Shown one piece after another: positions 5,132 to 6,624 of a stretch of 6,624 nt of DNA (its first letter is position 1; the number at the start of each line of letters is the position of its first letter). The notes under the pieces are model-generated. The model did not search any database. It was not told where the DNA came from and saw nothing but the letters and a program-made list of their open reading frames with translations. A program made the position numbers and the translations under genes. Source of the DNA: an uncultured Collinsella sp. (GTDB lineage: Bacteria; Actinomycetota; Coriobacteriia; Coriobacteriales; Coriobacteriaceae); contig CAUBVH010000048.1 in NCBI GenBank assembly GCA_958439425.1, positions 1 to 6,624 of the forward strand, read 5' to 3'.

Positions 5132-6624
5132 GTGAGAGCTTCCGCTGTCCTTCGTTCAGTTATATATCGCACCTTGGCCGTCGCGCTTGCTGTGCTCGCC
5201 GTACTGAGCACCATCATGCCCGCCCCCGCCTATGCCGCCAATACCAATCAGCAGGTCAAAACGGTCCGCGTTGGTTGGCTCGTCAACAACGAGGGCTTCC
5301 AGGACGGCACCCCCGGCGAGCGTCTCTCGGGATGGGGTTACGAGTACCTCCAGACCTTGTCGTACTACACGCCCGGCTGGCGGTACGAATACGTCTCCGG
5401 CACTTTCACCGAGCTTTTGGACATGCTCGAGGCGGGCGAGATCGACCTCATGCCCAACATCTCCTACTCCGAGGAACGCGCCCAAAAGCTGCTCTTTTCC
5501 TCGAACCCCGAGGGCACTGAGCGCTACTACATCTACGCCAAGCCCGAGCGCGACGATCTGGCCAAGGGTGACCCCCAAGCGCTCCAAGGCCTTACCATCG
5601 GCTGCAACCCCGGCGTTATGCAAACCTTCGTTGGCCAGCAGTGGCTCACCAACGAAGGAATCGCCTGCACATACAGGGAGTATGACGGAAACTCCGTTCT
5701 CTTTGACGCGCTCGCAAACAACGAGGTCGATGCCATCATCATGAACGACACGACCTCGTCGCCCAGCGCCTCCCCCATGTTCTACATTGGTTCGAGCGAC
5801 TACTACTTTGCCGTCCCCAAAAGCCGCCCCGACCTGATGGACGACATCAATGCCGCCATGACGGCAATCGCCCGCGTCAACCCACGCTATATCGACGAAG
5901 TCAAATCTAACTACTCGGCCCAAAACAGCGGTTCATCATCGCTCAACGGCCCCGAATGTTCCTGGCTCAAAGCAAACAACAACACCATCACGCTCGGCTA
6001 CATTACGGGCAAACTCCCCTACTGTAACGAAGACGAAGACGGCGAAATGGAAGGTTCGCTCGCATCGCTTGCGACGACGCTGCACGATAAATTTGGCATT
6101 ACGGTCAAAACCGTCGCCTTTGATAGCTACAAGATGATGTCAAAGGCCCTGTCAAAGGGAAGCATAGACGTTGCGCTGCCGGTATACCGAGATTACTGGT
6201 TTGCCGAGCAAACAGGCGTTGTGCAGTCGGTATCGTTGGGGACCATGTCCCTCACCGCCATCCACACCGGCAGCAACCTGAACAAAGACCTTCAGAACAT
6301 CGCCTGTACCAAATCATCGTTTGTCAACAAAAATGCACTTGGAAGTCTGTTCCCCACAGCGACCGTGACCGAATACCAATCCGACGACGAAGCGTTCGAC
6401 GCCCTCAGGAAGGGAGCGGCACACTGCATCGTCGCTCCCAGTTCACGCGTAAAAACCATCGGCGACCGTTATGACCTCGAGGACTGCGAGACGGTCGAGC
6501 TCCCTGACACCTGTGAGCTCTCGTGCTGGATTTCGCGCGGAAAGCCCGAGCTGCTGGGTATCATCAACAAGGGCATCATCAATGCCGGAGAATCGCTCTC
6601 CGCAAGCAATTTCTCCTCCACGTC
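5132..6624 (+). CDS. Exported sensor with tandem SBP_bac_3 (Venus flytrap) domains, 3' end beyond window
   Basis: 497 codons are visible with no stop, so the gene runs off the right edge. Residues 1-35 are a signal peptide: R2/R8/R13, a hydrophobic core (15-29) and an AYA cleavage site before A36. Domain 1 (about 43-262) is an SBP_bac_3 fold: KTVRVGWLVNNEGFQ, GWGYEYLQTL, WRYEYVSG, the hallmark LEAGEIDLMPNISYSEERAQKLLFSS (99-124), then NEVDAIIMND (197-206). A serine-rich linker (262-271) leads to domain 2 (from about 285, NTITLGYITGKLPYC, KGSIDVALPVYRDYW), which ends near the edge with the typical PELLGIINKGI. Domain 2 has cysteines at 276, 298, 392, 432, 452, 461 and 465, so disulfides are possible. 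Tandem domains of this kind usually sit on BvgS/EvgS-like histidine kinases or GGDEF/EAL enzymes; that output and its membrane anchor are predicted, not seen. The ligand is probably an amino acid or similar small molecule. Confidence 0.88.
   Translation, partial: MRASAVLRSVIYRTLAVALAVLAVLSTIMPAPAYAANTNQQVKTVRVGWLVNNEGFQDGTPGERLSGWGYEYLQTLSYYTPGWRYEYVSGTFTELLDMLEAGEIDLMPNISYSEERAQKLLFSSNPEGTERYYIYAKPERDDLAKGDPQALQGLTIGCNPGVMQTFVGQQWLTNEGIACTYREYDGNSVLFDALANNEVDAIIMNDTTSSPSASPMFYIGSSDYYFAVPKSRPDLMDDINAAMTAIARVNPRYIDEVKSNYSAQNSGSSSLNGPECSWLKANNNTITLGYITGKLPYCNEDEDGEMEGSLASLATTLHDKFGITVKTVAFDSYKMMSKALSKGSIDVALPVYRDYWFAEQTGVVQSVSLGTMSLTAIHTGSNLNKDLQNIACTKSSFVNKNALGSLFPTATVTEYQSDDEAFDALRKGAAHCIVAPSSRVKTIGDRYDLEDCETVELPDTCELSCWISRGKPELLGIINKGIINAGESLSASNFSST

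Noticed and set aside
5156..5923. 255-codon open frame on the minus strand opposite the sensor gene
   Set aside because: The plus-strand frame has a signal peptide and SBP_bac_3 motifs; the antisense frame shows no recognisable domain and no good start signal.

Overview
The window looks like a chromosomal segment of a high-G+C anaerobic actinobacterium of the Coriobacteriia, most likely Collinsella or a close relative. This rests on codon use (strong G/C third positions), on the style of the proteins (a periplasmic-binding-type sensor with repeated GWxYEYV and GEIDLMPNIS-like motifs, short two-TM potassium channel, YtrA-type regulator) and on palindromic intergenic repeats. The taxon is an inference; no rRNA or other marker is present.

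Left edge (1-442): no gene. Positions 19-318 hold four tandem imperfect palindromes with an exact 80-bp period. Their 16-18 nt arms therefore alternate in orientation every 40 bp. Next come a sigma70-like promoter and an A+T-rich inverted repeat lying across its -10 and start region.

Plus-strand operon (443-2423): a short GntR/YtrA-type repressor, an ABC ATPase and an ABC-2-type permease. They are tightly packed, with an ATGA overlap between the last two genes. This is the usual layout of a self-regulated exporter module that responds to envelope stress or antibiotics. The substrate cannot be read from the sequence.

Minus-strand block (4933-2508, read right to left): a two-TM potassium channel with a TIGFGD filter, a LOG/TIGR00730-type nucleotide phosphoribohydrolase-like protein 36 bp downstream, and, after a 125-bp gap with its own possible -10 box, a divergent CLC anion channel/transporter resembling YfeO. 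The block converges on the ABC operon; the 84 bp between their stops show no convincing terminator.

Right edge (5132-6624, plus strand, running off the window): the exported N-terminal part of a large sensor with a signal peptide and two tandem SBP_bac_3 (Venus flytrap) domains. The transmembrane and output domains must lie beyond the window. Between this gene and the divergent potassium-channel gene sits a palindromic REP-like element (4986-5044).

The least explained structure is the four-unit palindrome array at the left edge. One base pair in its stems covaries between units, which suggests that the folded or symmetric form matters.
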